A stretch of 64,000 nucleotides of DNA from Scilla litardierei (taxonomy: Eukaryota; Streptophyta; Magnoliopsida; Asparagales; Asparagaceae), in contig CM061142.1 in NCBI GenBank assembly GCA_030789695.1, positions 799,107,258 to 799,171,257 on the forward strand. Direction: 5' to 3'. A program made the position numbers and the translations under genes. The number at the start of each line of letters is the position of its first letter. Positions within the stretch are counted from its first letter, which is position 1. The notes beneath the pieces are model-generated. The model worked only from the letters and a program-made list of their open reading frames with translations, ran no database searches and had not been told where the DNA came from. This document shows, piece by piece, positions 35,371 through 46,470 of this stretch.

Positions 35371-35757
35371 GCAATAGCGCGAGAGCGTGAGCTTGGTTCT
35401 CTATTCAGTTACGACTAGTTCACCTCAACACAAGCTTAGTAATATAGAGATTCACTATTTACAATGATGTATGACGATCCGTAGTGGGGATTCCCTAACT
35501 CTAGACTATTTTACTGTATTAAATTGAATCGATATTTTATCCCACATCTTTATCACCGACACCGACATCCATCACCATTGTCATTACATCATACCATACC
35601 CATCTCCACCAATAAAACCATCGTAGTCAAACCAACCTAGGATAGATTGGAACCAACACCTCCTCCTCGTGTTCGATACCCGCTCGCCACTTGACCGTGC
35701 GCTTGCGGTAAAACTACAATCGTTCTCTGGGTGTATATCCGGGGTCGACCAAGTTTT

Positions 35758-35775
35758 TGGCGCCGTTGCCGGGGA
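35758..35775 (+). other. primer-binding site, tRNA-Asp type, Athila 1
   Basis: TGGCGCCGTTGCCGGGGA, six bases after the LTR end. It is complementary to the 3' end of plant tRNA-Asp, the usual Athila primer. The same 18 bases are at 40106 in element 2. Confidence 0.88.
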
Positions 35776-35892
35776 GGCAATAGTGTTTGATTCTACCTAC
35801 CTAGCTATTTTTCTTTTTTGTTCTATTATTTCTATTTTTGTTTTGCCCTTCCGTTGTGCTAACTATTTCTTTGAAACTCTGTTTTCCCTTGC

Positions 35893-38552
35893 ATGTACAC
35901 GAGATCCTCGGTGAACCCCGAAGAAATACTATACGATCCGGAGATCGATCGTACATTGAGGAGGATTCGAGCGGAGAGGAGACCCGTTACGGAAGGAAAT
36001 TTTATGACCCATCCTGAGACACCCGAAGAATTGGCGGAGCGAATGGCGAGGATTATTTCCATAAGAGATAGGCTTCGGCCTAAGACTTCTTCCACGACCT
36101 CGTCCATAGCCATGCCGGAGTTGGCGGCCGACAAAAATTTTGAGTTGAAGACCGGATTGGTGGTTCTTATGCAACAAGATCCTTTTCATGGGAACTCCCA
36201 TGAAAACCCTCATTACCACATTCAGCTCTTCCTATCAAAATGTGCCACCTTCCAAATGTCGGGCGTCTCCGTAGATGCTATCAGACTGCGCCTCTTCCCT
36301 TTCACACTCAAGGACAAGGCTTTATATTGGTTGAGGACACAAGCTGAAGGAATCTTCACCACTTGGGATGAATTGGCGAGTGCCTTCGTCGACAAATTTT
36401 ACCCGCCCTCCAAGACGGTGAAGATAAGAAGTGCTCTCATGTCCTTCAAGCAAGGACCACAAGAGACTCTCTATGAGGCATGAGAGCGCTTCAAGGACTT
36501 GCAACATCAATGCCCCCATCATAGCATTGAGGATTGGGAGCTTGTCCACAGTTTCTACAATGGACTCCAACCGGGCACGAAGCAGATTATCGATGCCACC
36601 GCAAATGGAGCCATTTTGTCGAAGACTCCCGATGAAGCTACGGCCTTGCTTGAGGAGATGGCCTCGAACAACCAACAGTGGGGCGACGAGCGAGGACACT
36701 CTTCGTCCTCCTTGAAGCCGTCTAGCATTTATGAGGCCAAGGCCGTCGCGGAGCTAGCCAACAAATTTGATTCTCTCCACAAGGTAGTGGAGAGATTGGA
36801 GAAGTACATTACGGAGCCTCAAGGAGCCCCTTCTACACCCACACCGACAAATCATATGAGCGATTGGCAAGACCAATCCCAAGCCATGTATGTAGGAGGA
36901 GAGCATGGAGAAGAAGCGTTGGAGCAAATTCAATATGTCGCGGGGAATTCTGGATATTGGGCCAATCCGGTCGCTAGAAACCATCCGGGTTTCTCATATG
37001 CCAATAATGATGGTGCATTGAACCCCCCGCAACAACAACCTCCTCAAGCTCGAGCTCCACCACCACAACCGAATTATCCACCAAGGGGGCCACCGCAACA
37101 AAACTTCCCACCGAGGCAACAAGTGGGACCTTATAAGCCACCCGGGTATAATCAAGGTTGGAGAAATCCCAACCCTCCACAAGCTCAATAACGCTCGGAA
37201 TTTGAAGCTAAGGTGGAGGAGTTTATGGTGGAGTAGAGGAAAATCAATGCTTCGTTGAAGGCGGGACAAGATTCTCTTACCACCGTCGTCGCTCAAATTG
37301 GGGAGCAACTTGCGTTGCTCAATAGAAACAATCAACAGTTGCCGGCTCAACCCGAGCAAAATCCACGGGGCAACACCGGCCATATCAACGCCGTGGTTGC
37401 GGTTACTACAAGAGGAGGGAAGGATACCACCCCCCATGACTCAAATTAAGGAACCCGTGGTGGAGATTCTACAAGAGAGCGAGCCGACAATTGAAGTTGA
37501 AAAAGAGAAGGAGCCGCAAGGAGAAGTAAAATCTAGAATGGAGGAGCTTATTGATGAGCGCCGATTTATGCCACCGGTGCCCTTCCCTCAACGGCTAGCT
37601 AGAGCCAAGATGGAGAAATGGCTAGCCAAGTTTCTCGAGTATTTGAGAGGGGTGAGCCTCAATATCCCCTTCCTCGACGCTATAGTGGAAATCCCATCCT
37701 ACGCCAAGTTCTTAAAGGACTTGATTACGGGAAGGAAGAGGAAGGAGAAGATCATGCTCGCGGAGGAAGGGACTTGGTTCACAAAGAGGGAAAAGGAGCC
37801 CGCCAAATTTAAAGATCCAGGGAGTTTCCGGATTCCGTGCACTCTAGGCGGCGTCCCCCTATAAAAAGCATTGGTGGATTTGGGGGCTAGTGTTAGCCTC
37901 ATGCATCTCTCCATGTTCCGGAAGTTGAATACCGGCACGGATTTAAAGCCTACCGACATGCGGATTCAACTAGAAGACGGTCGGATTACAAGGCTGGTTG
38001 GGATCGCAGAGGATATCCCACTCCAAGTTCTGGGAGGCATATGTTTGCCATGCGATTTCGTGATAATGGACATCAAGGAGGAGGGTGATACATCGCTCAT
38101 ACTTGGACGCCCATTCCTTGCCACCGCCGATGTCATCGTCGATGTGCGGGAGGGGACTCTTACCTTGAACGTCGGCAACATCGAAGTGGAGCTCCATATA
38201 CCGAAGGCAATGAAGCACATGACGTATCATGAGGAGCTAGATTACATGGACCTCCTCGACGAGGTCATCAAAGAGGCGATCCCCCACTCCATCGGCGCAC
38301 CCCACGAAGATAGCTTCGAAGAAGGCCTAGATTTGGCCGAGGAAGAGAAGATGAAGCACTCCCTCAATGTCTCCATGGCGATTGATGATGGCGATGCTGA
38401 TGTCGCAAGAATACGGGAGCTCTGCAAGCTCTCGAAGTTAAGGACTCCGAAGAAAGCTCCACCGATACGACGATTGGTGTCACCGGCAAAGTCGAAGACC
38501 GGAACAAGCTCTAGCTTGGGGGAGCCACCCCCCAATATTGCCCGTGACGAAG
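35893..38552 (+). pseudogene. gag-pr: Athila 1 gag and protease
   Basis: The frame opens at 35893 with the gag capsid region (LRLFPFTLKDKALYWL near 36290, TWDELASAFVDKFYPP near 36362). TGA at 36481-36483 sits at a position that is Trp in the family. The frame continues through a Pro/Gln-rich region, with TAA at 37189-37191 and TAG at 37234-37236. A one-base shift in the C6 run near 37430 moves to the frame holding the protease. A TAA at 37862-37864 is followed by the aspartic protease motif VDLGASVSLM (37874) and LILGRPFLATADV (near 38096). No zinc knuckle was recognised. Element 2 splits the frame at 38552/49307; on the right it ends at about 49411 with no RT. Confidence 0.85.
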
Positions 38553-38799
38553 TGACGTGCGTTTATATTTCATATATTCACGCATGTTTTCTTTTGTGTT
38601 TCTCCGTGTTTTTCCGCCGTCTCTTATTCGTTTTCGTGTATTTTCCCGTTTTCTTTCACTTTTCTTTGTTTACCCATGATTGCAGGGGATCGACCATGTA
38701 GGGGACGTTTAACGATGATATCCCAAGTCCCCGGAGCAACGGGAGAAGTCACACGTGATCCAGGGGGTCAAACGCCAAAGAATTCATCTTTCAGCCCCT

Positions 38800-39156
38800 C
38801 ACCCGGTCGGTTGGCCATCTCCAACCGATCGGGTGATGCACGCGTGCACCACCCGGTCTCTGCCGCAGCTCACAAAGAAGTCACCCGACCGGTTCGCAGA
38901 CCGGTTCAGCGGGGGCTGTTCTCTGTTTTCTCGAAGCAAAACACCAACCGATCGGGTGACTCTCACCCGATCGGTTCATCTGTAGCTGAAGAAGAAGAGC
39001 TGAAAACACGGACGTCGAACCGATTGATTCACCCGACTGCTCCAAGATCCAACCGGTCACTCAAGAACTCACCCGTCCGGTTCATGTGATCGGGTGAAAG
39101 CTCGCCGTTTTTGTAACGGATCAACCGATCGGTTGACTTGTCAACCGATCGGTTGA
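38800..39156 (+). repeat. palindrome array CCGATCGG, Athila 2 5' LTR
   Basis: About fourteen copies of a CCGATCGG or CCGRYCGG-type core. Arms alternate between AACC..GGTT and ACCC..GGGT types; two perfect CAACCGATCGGTTG copies close the array at 39121-39156, eleven bases before the TATA box. Confidence 0.92.
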
Positions 39157-39166
39157 TGCGACGGCT

Positions 39167-39174
39167 TATAAATA
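39167..39174 (+). promoter_or_regulatory. TATA box, Athila 2 5' LTR
   Basis: TATAAATA directly after the palindrome array, followed by GAACCCCTAGGG. Confidence 0.75.
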
Positions 39175-40105
39175 GAACCCCTAGGGTTCCAGAAACGAGG
39201 GCTGTTCTTTTTTCTACTGTTTTATTTCCTTGTGACGGCTGTAATTGTTACTCTTTTGTAAGTTTTCAGATCTTTCTAAAATTTTAGTATTGTCTTTATT
39301 ACTCCATTACTTCCGCATTGCAATTGTCCGATTATGATTCCAACGGTTAAATTCCATTTAGATCGCTTTTTCATGAATTTTTGTGAGTAGTTCCCAAATC
39401 TGGGATTTTGGTGGAAACCCCTTCGGGGGCTCTTCCCGATGCGTCCATAGGGTTAGGAAATCGATAAGGAGTAGGAATCTAACGGTTACGCGGGGTGTTT
39501 CATTGTCATCGGCGGGAAAAAGACCGCCTTTGACCGTTGGGCCAAGGGGGAATAAACTTGGCGGTTGACTCCCTAGCCATAGCTCACACCCTTAGCGTAG
39601 ACGCCGAATCCTAGCACGCGGGAGCGGCAGGATGAGACGTTGGGAGATATCGTTGTGGGCTTAGTGCTCCCGAGATCGATCAGTGTTAATGGACACGGGA
39701 GTGCCCACTGATCGAATCCGGGAAGTCCGGTGTATCATCCTGGGCACCGACCGGAATATCGGGCCCATGGGACGCCGGTACCACTTTCAGAGGCAACGTC
39801 TCACCATTAGACCCTAATCCCGGTCGCTATCCATACCCGTAGGCCGTATCGGCGAGAGTCTCTCGTCGGGTTGGAAACCAAAGTCCCGGGTTTTCTTTCT
39901 TGCTGTTAATACCCATTTATTTCCTTTCGTGACAACCATTAACCGATTTGGGCTAGCTCGCCCCTCGGGGTGATTTAGGTCCTACCTGACCCAAGCACAA
40001 CCTCGCCTCCCTGAGTTCGATATTCCCGCACCCTACACTAACCGTGAAACTTGCGGTAAACGACACCGCGCCGCCGCGACTCATGCGGGGCGCCGGTCAA
40101 GTTTA

Positions 40106-40123
40106 TGGCGCCGTTGCCGGGGA
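40106..40123 (+). other. primer-binding site, tRNA-Asp type, Athila 2
   Basis: TGGCGCCGTTGCCGGGGA, six bases inside the LTR, identical to that of element 1. Confidence 0.9.
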
Positions 40124-40289
40124 GGCAACGTGCTTGTTATTTTAGGATCTCTTGAACCCTCGTGTCTAGCTCATATCCCTACCTCGCGATAATTTTCGCA
40201 CTCTCTACACTTTTAGATTTCACTTGGATATACTGTGGATAGTAATTGTATGGAGCTGACTGACTGGATCGCCGTGCTTCCACCGCAAC

Positions 40290-43200
40290 TTGCGGTTCTC
40301 GTTTATGCAACCTGTGCTTTTGACGTGTTTGCCACTTGTGCAGTTCTCTCTCTCTCCTTTCGTATACGATCCCGACCCCACGACAAAGATGTTGCATGCA
40401 GTTTCAGGAGACATCTGGGACCACTCTCACCATATCCGCTGTTTGGCGCAGAGCTTAGCAGAATCACTGAACACCTCGAATATACTATCCCTCCTGTCTG
40501 CCGCCGTGGAAGGCCAGAGATATCGAGATGCGCAGGAGCACCTTGCCATGGCAACTCCCTTTCCCCACGGAGAAACGGCGTATATCGACAACCATGGTCT
40601 CGAATGTAGTGAAGAAGAGTTAACCGCAGAGTTGTGTCAGGAGAGCCACCCGACCAGGTGTGGAGGCGACGCTGAACAGGAATCAATCTATCCCTTGCAG
40701 ACTTCTGTCGAGCGTTCCCGGTCTTTGGACAATGGAGAAGCTGGAAACGGTTGTGGAGAATCGTCGATGACTGAAACCTGTTTTCACCTACAAGCCTTCT
40801 TCCCGGATAATTATGATGAGCTCGGAAGAGACCCGGTGCATCCCTCGATCGTTCCCACTATACCCTGCGAAATTTCGCCGTGCGGAGCCACGGCCGAGGG
40901 TGAGATTCCGGATGCTGGCTTCAGTGAAATCCACGAAGAACTCCTTTCCCTTGAGGATGCTCAGCTTGAAAAGTATGCGTCAGGGCCCCAAGAAGTTGAG
41001 ATGAAAGAGCTACCACCGGGGCTTAAATATGAATATTTGGGAGCAGGCTCGACCCTTCCGGTTATAGTCAACTCTTCACTACCCGAAGACCAAATGACCA
41101 AACTTCTTGGAGTTCTAAAAAGGTTTAAAGGAGTTTTCGGATATGCAATTGAGGATTTAAAAGGGGTTAGCTTAGGCCTCTGCTCACACAGAATTCTGCT
41201 TGAAGATGAGCAAGCCTCCTCGATTGAGCCACAGCGGAGGTTAAATCCCATAATGATGGAAGTTGTGAAGAAAGAGATTGTTAGGCTTCTACATGCCGGT
41301 ATTATATACCCAATCTCCGATAGTCGCTGGGTTAGCCCGGTGCACGTTGTACCCAAGAAAGGAGGGATGACGGTGGTTCGCAATGAAAAGAACGAGCTTG
41401 TACCAACGAGGACCGTCACGGGGTACAGGATGTGCATTGACTATAGAAAGCTAAACAAGGCTACAAGGAAGGATCATTACCCCCTCCCCTTTATTGACCA
41501 GATGCTCGAGAGGCTGGCGAAGCATAATTATTTCTGTTTCATGGACGGGTATTCAGGATTTCTTCAAATCCCTATTCATAACGATGACCAGGAGAAGACG
41601 ACTTTCACTTGCCCGTTTGGGACGTATGCCTATAGAAGAATGCCGTTCAGACTTTATAACGCCCCTGCTACATTCCAAAGACTCATGTCCGCTATCTTCT
41701 CCGACTACTCCCAAGACATCATGGAGGTTTTCATGGACGACTTCTCAGTCTACGGAACTAAATTTGACTCGTGCCTCAGTAATCTCACTAAGGTCCTAGA
41801 GAGATGTCAGGAAAAGGGACTAGTCCTAAACTGGGAGAAGTGTCACTTCATGGTCCAAGAGGGAGTTGTGCTGGGACACATCATCTATTCGAGGGGAATC
41901 GAGGTTGATAAGGCTAAAGTCGAAGTGATTGAAAAGCTTCCACCGCCGCACAATCTTCGAGGAGTCCGTGGTTTCTTAGGACACGCGGGATTTTATCGCC
42001 GCTTCATAAAAGACTTCTCGAAGATTTCCAGGCCTCTGACCCAGCTCCTCGTGAAGGACACACCTTTCGTCTTCAGCGAGGAGTGTATGGAGGCCTTCCG
42101 CACTTTGAAGCAAGCATTGATTTCCGCACCCATAATACAGCCACCAAACTGGAAACTCCCCTTTGAGCTGATGTGTGACGCTAGTGATTATGCGGTTGGT
42201 GCAGTCCTAGGGCAGAGGGAAGATAAAAATCTTCATGTCATATATTATACGAGCAAAACCCTTGATGCCGCCCAAAGAAATTATACTACCACGGAAAAGG
42301 AATTGCTCGCGGTGATCTACGCCATGGATAAGTTCCGACAATATCTCGTTGGCGCCAAGGTGATCGTACACACGGATCACGCGGCTCTTAAATACCTATT
42401 GAACAAGAAAGAAGCCAAGCCACGACTCATTAGATGGATTCTCCTCCTCCAGGAGTTTGACCTGGAAATCAGAGACAAGAAGGGGACGGAGAATGTTGTT
42501 GCCGATCACCTGTCCATGATTCCCACTCTCGATTTAAATGCTACACCGATCGATGATTCACTCCCTGACGAGCATCTCTTCTCTGTCTCTTCCTACTGGA
42601 CCCCCTGGTACGCCGACATCGCAAATTATCTGGCATGTGCCGTCGTTCCCCACAATGTGAGCTTTCAGCAGAAGAAGAAATTTTTCCATGAGGTCCGCAA
42701 ATTCTATTGGGATGACCCCCACCTATACAAAACCTGCAATGATGGGGTGATACGAAGATGCATCCCTGAAACTGAGGCGACTTCCATCATTTCCCACTGC
42801 CACGGGCAGCAATGTGGAGGGCACGCGAGCACTTACAAGACCACCGCAAAAATTCTCCAAAGCGGATTTTACTGGCCTACACTCTTCAAGGACACACATG
42901 TTTATGTCCAAGCCTGCGATAGATGCCAAAGAGCTGGGAATATCTCCAAAAGAAATGAGATGCCTCAACACTACATCCTGGAGATAGAAATCTTCGATGT
43001 ATGGGGGTGGACTTCATGGGACCGTTCCCTTCTTCCTCGGGGAACCAGTATATCTTGGTGGCCGTAGACTACGTGTCGAAATGGGTTGAAGCGGTGGCCA
43101 GTCCAACCAATGACTCCAGAGTGGTAGCCAAGTTCTTTAAAAGCAACATCTTTCCGCGGTTCGGTGTGCCTCATGTCCTGATCAGTGACGGAGGGAGCCA

Positions 43201-43909
43201 CTTTATAGAGAAGAAATTTGAGGCCCTCTTAAAAAAATACGGGGTACAACACCGGGTGGGGCGTGCCTACCACCCGCAGACCAGCGGTCAGGCGGAAGTC
43301 TCTAATCGGGAGATTAAAAGCATACTAGAAAAGACAGTGGCCAATTCCAGGAAGGACTGGTCATCAAAGCTCCCTGACGCACTTTGGGCTTACAGGACGG
43401 CATTTAAAACTCATATCGGCACAACTCCCTACCGGCTCGTCTATGGGAAAGCTTGCCATCTTCCTGTGGAATTGGAACATAAGGCATATTGGGCGGTTAA
43501 GAATCTGAACTTCGACACCAAGAAGGTAGGAGTGCACCGGCAGCTACAACTCAACGAACTCGACGAAATCCGGCTCAATGCCTATGAGAACGCCAAGATC
43601 TACAAGGAGAAGCTGAAGCGGTGGCACGATAAGCGAATCTTAAGAAGGGAATTCAAAGAAGGGGACTTAGTTCTCCTGTTCAACTCACGGCTGAAGCTCT
43701 TTCCTGGGAAACTCAAGTCAAGATGGTCGGGACCGTTCCGCGTCACCAAGGTTTTCCCGCATGGGGCTATCGAGATAATGGGGAGGGATGAGCCGTTTAA
43801 AGTAAACGGGCAGCGACTGAAACACTATGCAGTAGGAGAACCAGAATTCTCTCCGGTCGGATCCTCCACGAGCGACAACTCTTCCTCTAACCCTCCGGAT
43901 CCTAATTGA
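40290..43909 (+). pseudogene. pol: Athila 2 pol: RT, RNase H, integrase (one frameshift, no gag/PR)
   Basis: The first ~230 residues are an acidic region I cannot assign; conserved pol begins near [20 protein letters not shown] (41010). RT shows [20 protein letters not shown] (near 41430) and [10 protein letters not shown] (near 41728; FMDD replaces YVDD, as usual in Athila). RNase H shows [17 protein letters not shown] (near 42165), the TTEKELLA motif and [10 protein letters not shown]. Integrase has a zinc region (near 42800-42935, CDRC) and then a frameshift: a G run at 43001-43006 appears one G short, so the first frame stops at 43067 while the correct frame (GVDFMGPFP onward) runs from 43001 to 43909. 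The second catalytic Asp (LISDGGSHF) and Glu ([14 protein letters not shown]) follow. No aspartic protease or capsid motif lies between primer site and RT. Confidence 0.93.
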
Positions 43910-44104
43910 CCACCGCTGCGGGCGTCGAGCCAACGACGTTAAACAAGTGCGCTTCATGGGAGGCAACCCATGTTCTAAACTTATGCTTCGTTTTGTAGTA
44001 TTTTTTCCACTTTATTTTTCTCTATTTTTATAAATAAATCCAGCCGAATCTACTTCCATGAAGGAACTCAGGCATTTCTTGGGGTTTGCAGAAAAACAAG
44101 GCCT
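43910..44104 (+). other. spacer after Athila 2 pol
   Basis: Short non-coding interval between integrase stop and the internal palindrome array. GTCGAGCC...GGGAGGCAACCC near 43923-43969 resembles the GAGCTCAAGAC...GGGAGGCAACCC sequence at 49434-49471 in element 1, so it is a conserved Athila block. Confidence 0.5.
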
Positions 44105-44452
44105 CAACCGATCGGGTGGGTTCCCACACGATCGGTTGGGATGTGTCAGATACGAACCAAGAACTGTGCCCGAATGAACCGATCGGTTGAAAAAATGAGG
44201 AGACCGGGTGACAGACCGGGTGAGCTGGGGAGAACTCTCGGGAAATTCTTGGGGAAAACCACCCGATCGGTTGAGTTCGAACGCGATCGGTTGAAGCAAC
44301 CGGGTGAGCTGCCCTAAATTCTCGGGAAAAATTTGGTAAGCGGCCAACCGATCGGTTGACATTTCAACCGACCGGTTCGCCTGTAGCTGTTGACCGACTG
44401 AACTTTCGAAACTTGGCTACCCGATCGGGTGGGTTCCCACCCGATCGGTTCA
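44105..44452 (+). repeat. internal palindrome array CCGATCGG, Athila 2
   Basis: About a dozen copies of the same core as in the LTR (CAACCGATCGGGTG, CAACCGATCGGTTGA, ACCCGATCGGTT) with different spacer sequence. It sits between integrase and the ATHILA ORF and ends eleven bases before a TATA box. Confidence 0.92.
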
Positions 44453-44462
44453 CTTTCGCCCC

Positions 44463-44470
44463 TATAAATA
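44463..44470 (+). promoter_or_regulatory. internal TATA box, Athila 2
   Basis: TATAAATA after the internal array, with the same box sequence and nearly the same spacing as in the LTR. It would start a transcript for the ATHILA ORF at 44896. A leader intron is possible from GGTAACATTC (44780) to CATATAG (44890), just before CCGCCATG. Confidence 0.6.
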
Positions 44471-44895
44471 ACCTAGACACACGGCGACCGCCACCCGACC
44501 TCAGAAAACCCCCTTCACGCGATTTCACACCCTCCAGCTGTAGAATCGACTTCCTCGACCCTACATACTGTCCCTAAACCCTCATCCCCACTCGCTCCCA
44601 TACATCTCCACCTCCGCCACTTCGCCATTGTGGACATTCCATCATCAAAACCCCCAAACCCTAACCCTAGCCCCAAAATTTTCAAAATTCTGTTCTTGTC
44701 GGATCAGCGAGCGGCGGCTTCCCAGATTGTTTCCTCCTACTACGCGAGACCCTCGGGCGCTTGATCTTGCTACATCGAAGGGTAACATTCTTCCACTCTG
44801 CACATTTTCAAATTTATCTGCAAAATCCTAATTTGGTGTGATATCTGTTTCACTTGCCCTATATTCATCTTAAGTTCACCACCCATATAGCCGCC

Positions 44896-46122
44896 ATGTC
44901 TAAGAAAGGGAAAGAAATTGCATCATCTTCGCACCGTGATCCGCTCCACGGCCCCTTTTCCCCCTCTTTCCTTGGCATAAACCCTTCTACGGCAGAGCAG
45001 TCTGACCGTTTGCGAGCACTGCTTCATCGTCCGATGCGACCTACACTCTTCGCCGACCACCCCACACTCGAAGCTCTAGGGCTTTCGAACGGCGTCGCCA
45101 GAATTTTCAATTGTATCGGGTGCCATACCCTCTCTCACATCCATGCTCACACACACAGAAATCTAACGCTTGAATTCCTCAGTTCCCTCGAGTTGTGTGA
45201 TGGAGGTTTCTCCTTCCGCGCTTTCAATTGTGACTTTTCTCTAGGTTTCATCGAGCTGAACAATATCCTTAACCTCCGTCACCCCGATCCTAATACTGAA
45301 CATTCCACCCACGATCGAACTGACATCTACTCTCAATTTCGGGCTGATGGTGTTTGGCAAAGATTTACCCGGTACACCACCTTCCCACACGAGGCTCCTG
45401 CCTCCTACATTATTCACCCGTGTTACCGCCTCGCCCATTGCATCCTCGCCAACACTATTTTCGCCCACGTGGATGTGTCCACTGTATCTAGGGATGAGCT
45501 CTTCTTTCTCTATGCCATGTCCGATGACAGGATCCTTGGGCACGTCCCTATGCCCATAAACGCCGCTCATTGGATCATCCACGAAATATTCGCTGTTAGC
45601 CGCGCCACTTCTGGTTCAATCTGTTGTGGTGGGATGATCACTCTTATTGTCAGCTGTGTTCTGAGGGTACCTCCCGACCTCCCTATTTTGCCTAGACGTA
45701 GCCGTATTGATCGCGATTACTTGATCGACATCAATGTGCTCACTCCCTTCGGTGAAGACCGTGTTGTCTACCTCTACAGCCCCGCCTGCGAACCTTTCGC
45801 GATCCTGCCACCTTTGGCCCCTTTGCGGGTACCCTATACCCCGTCTCACCTTCCTTGGGAGTTTTACCCCGATCCTTGGTATTCTCCATTAGTGCATCTA
45901 CCACCCTTGGATCCTCCCGATTGGCACCCAACTGTCGGGCCACCTAGTACGGTCTTCTTCCACCACAGCCCACCGGAGCACATCGATCCTCCCGTGCTCC
46001 AGCCTGTCGCCCCTCCTTCACCCATAGGCACACCCTCCTCTTCCTCTGAGGATTCTTTCATTCACTATTCCCCTCCCTCCTCCCCCTCCCCCTACCATTC
46101 CAGTACCAGCGAATCCGATTGA
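44896..46122 (+). CDS. ATHILA ORF protein (third ORF, env position), element 2
   Basis: An intact frame of 408 codons. The Met at 44896 is chosen over an in-frame Met at 44854 because of its context (GCCGCCATG) and a possible splice acceptor just before it. It begins with a basic stretch (MSKKGKEIASSSHRD), then a region like the ATHILA ORF-1 family (FNCDFSLGFIELNNIL near 45225; a HxxxHCILANTIFAH-like block near 45430; ELFFLYAMSDDRILGHVPM near 45495; an IIHEIF block), and a Pro/Ser-rich tail. The family's function is unknown. It sits where retroviral env would be, but I see no signal peptide, transmembrane segment or fusion features, so env activity is not supported. Its intact state beside a frameshifted pol is notable. 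Confidence 0.8.
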   Translation: MSKKGKEIASSSHRDPLHGPFSPSFLGINPSTAEQSDRLRALLHRPMRPTLFADHPTLEALGLSNGVARIFNCIGCHTLSHIHAHTHRNLTLEFLSSLELCDGGFSFRAFNCDFSLGFIELNNILNLRHPDPNTEHSTHDRTDIYSQFRADGVWQRFTRYTTFPHEAPASYIIHPCYRLAHCILANTIFAHVDVSTVSRDELFFLYAMSDDRILGHVPMPINAAHWIIHEIFAVSRATSGSICCGGMITLIVSCVLRVPPDLPILPRRSRIDRDYLIDINVLTPFGEDRVVYLYSPACEPFAILPPLAPLRVPYTPSHLPWEFYPDPWYSPLVHLPPLDPPDWHPTVGPPSTVFFHHSPPEHIDPPVLQPVAPPSPIGTPSSSSEDSFIHYSPPSSPSPYHSSTSESD

Positions 46123-46435
46123 CTCCTCCTTGCATATCTCTGCATTTCATCGATCACATCATTTCGCTAGCACTTTCTGGCCTAGCTTGGGGGACGTCTA
46201 TTTTGGTGTGTTGTCGTTTTTTGTTTGTTTTTCTCATTTTTTGTGTGTGCGCTTGTTTTTCATTTTTTTAGAGTGTCGTGTCGTGTGGTTTTATTTTTAT
46301 TTTCGTATTGTTTGATTTTGATTTTGATCTTTCTTTCTTTTTCAGTTTTATCTATGTGTTTTCCTCATTTTCATTTCTTTGTGTGTCAGTGCGTATTCCC
46401 CCCCATTTTCATTGCCCTCCCGTACTCACTCATAT

Positions 46436-46470
46436 TGCATTGAGGGCAATGCATACTTCAGCTTGGGGGA
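46436..46470 (+). promoter_or_regulatory. hairpin plus internal polypurine tract, Athila 2
   Basis: TGCATT-GAGGGC-AATGCA (six pairs, 6-nt loop) followed seven bases later by AGCTTGGGGGA. The same layout recurs at the true 3' tract (47708). Confidence 0.7.

Larger units (their letters stand above)
33774..35751 (+). repeat. Athila 1 5' LTR (1978 bp)
   Basis: Starts TGATCACTCC and ends GTCGACCA six bases before the primer site. U3 contains the CACTCGGCCGAGTG array (34070-34587). TATATAA follows at 34682. The transcribed part has the five-hairpin array (35055-35370). Confidence 0.9.
38553..40099 (+). repeat. Athila 2 5' LTR (1547 bp)
   Basis: Starts TGACGTGCG and ends GCGCCGGTCA. The palindrome array is at 38800-39156, TATAAATA at 39167-39174. 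The transcribed part holds several hairpins: CCCC-TTC-GGGG near 39420, GGCGG/CCGCC near 39515-39530, GCCAAG/CTTGGC near 39541-39565, and TCGATCAGTG (39676) with CACTGATCGA (39706). Confidence 0.95.

Noticed and set aside
44105..44452. Internal arrays as old solo LTR remnants
   Set aside because: Outside the palindromic motifs the sequence does not follow the LTR, and no LTR ends flank the arrays.
44896..46122. Calling the ATHILA ORF a viral envelope gene
   Set aside because: Only its position is env-like; no signal peptide, transmembrane segment or cleavage motif could be seen.
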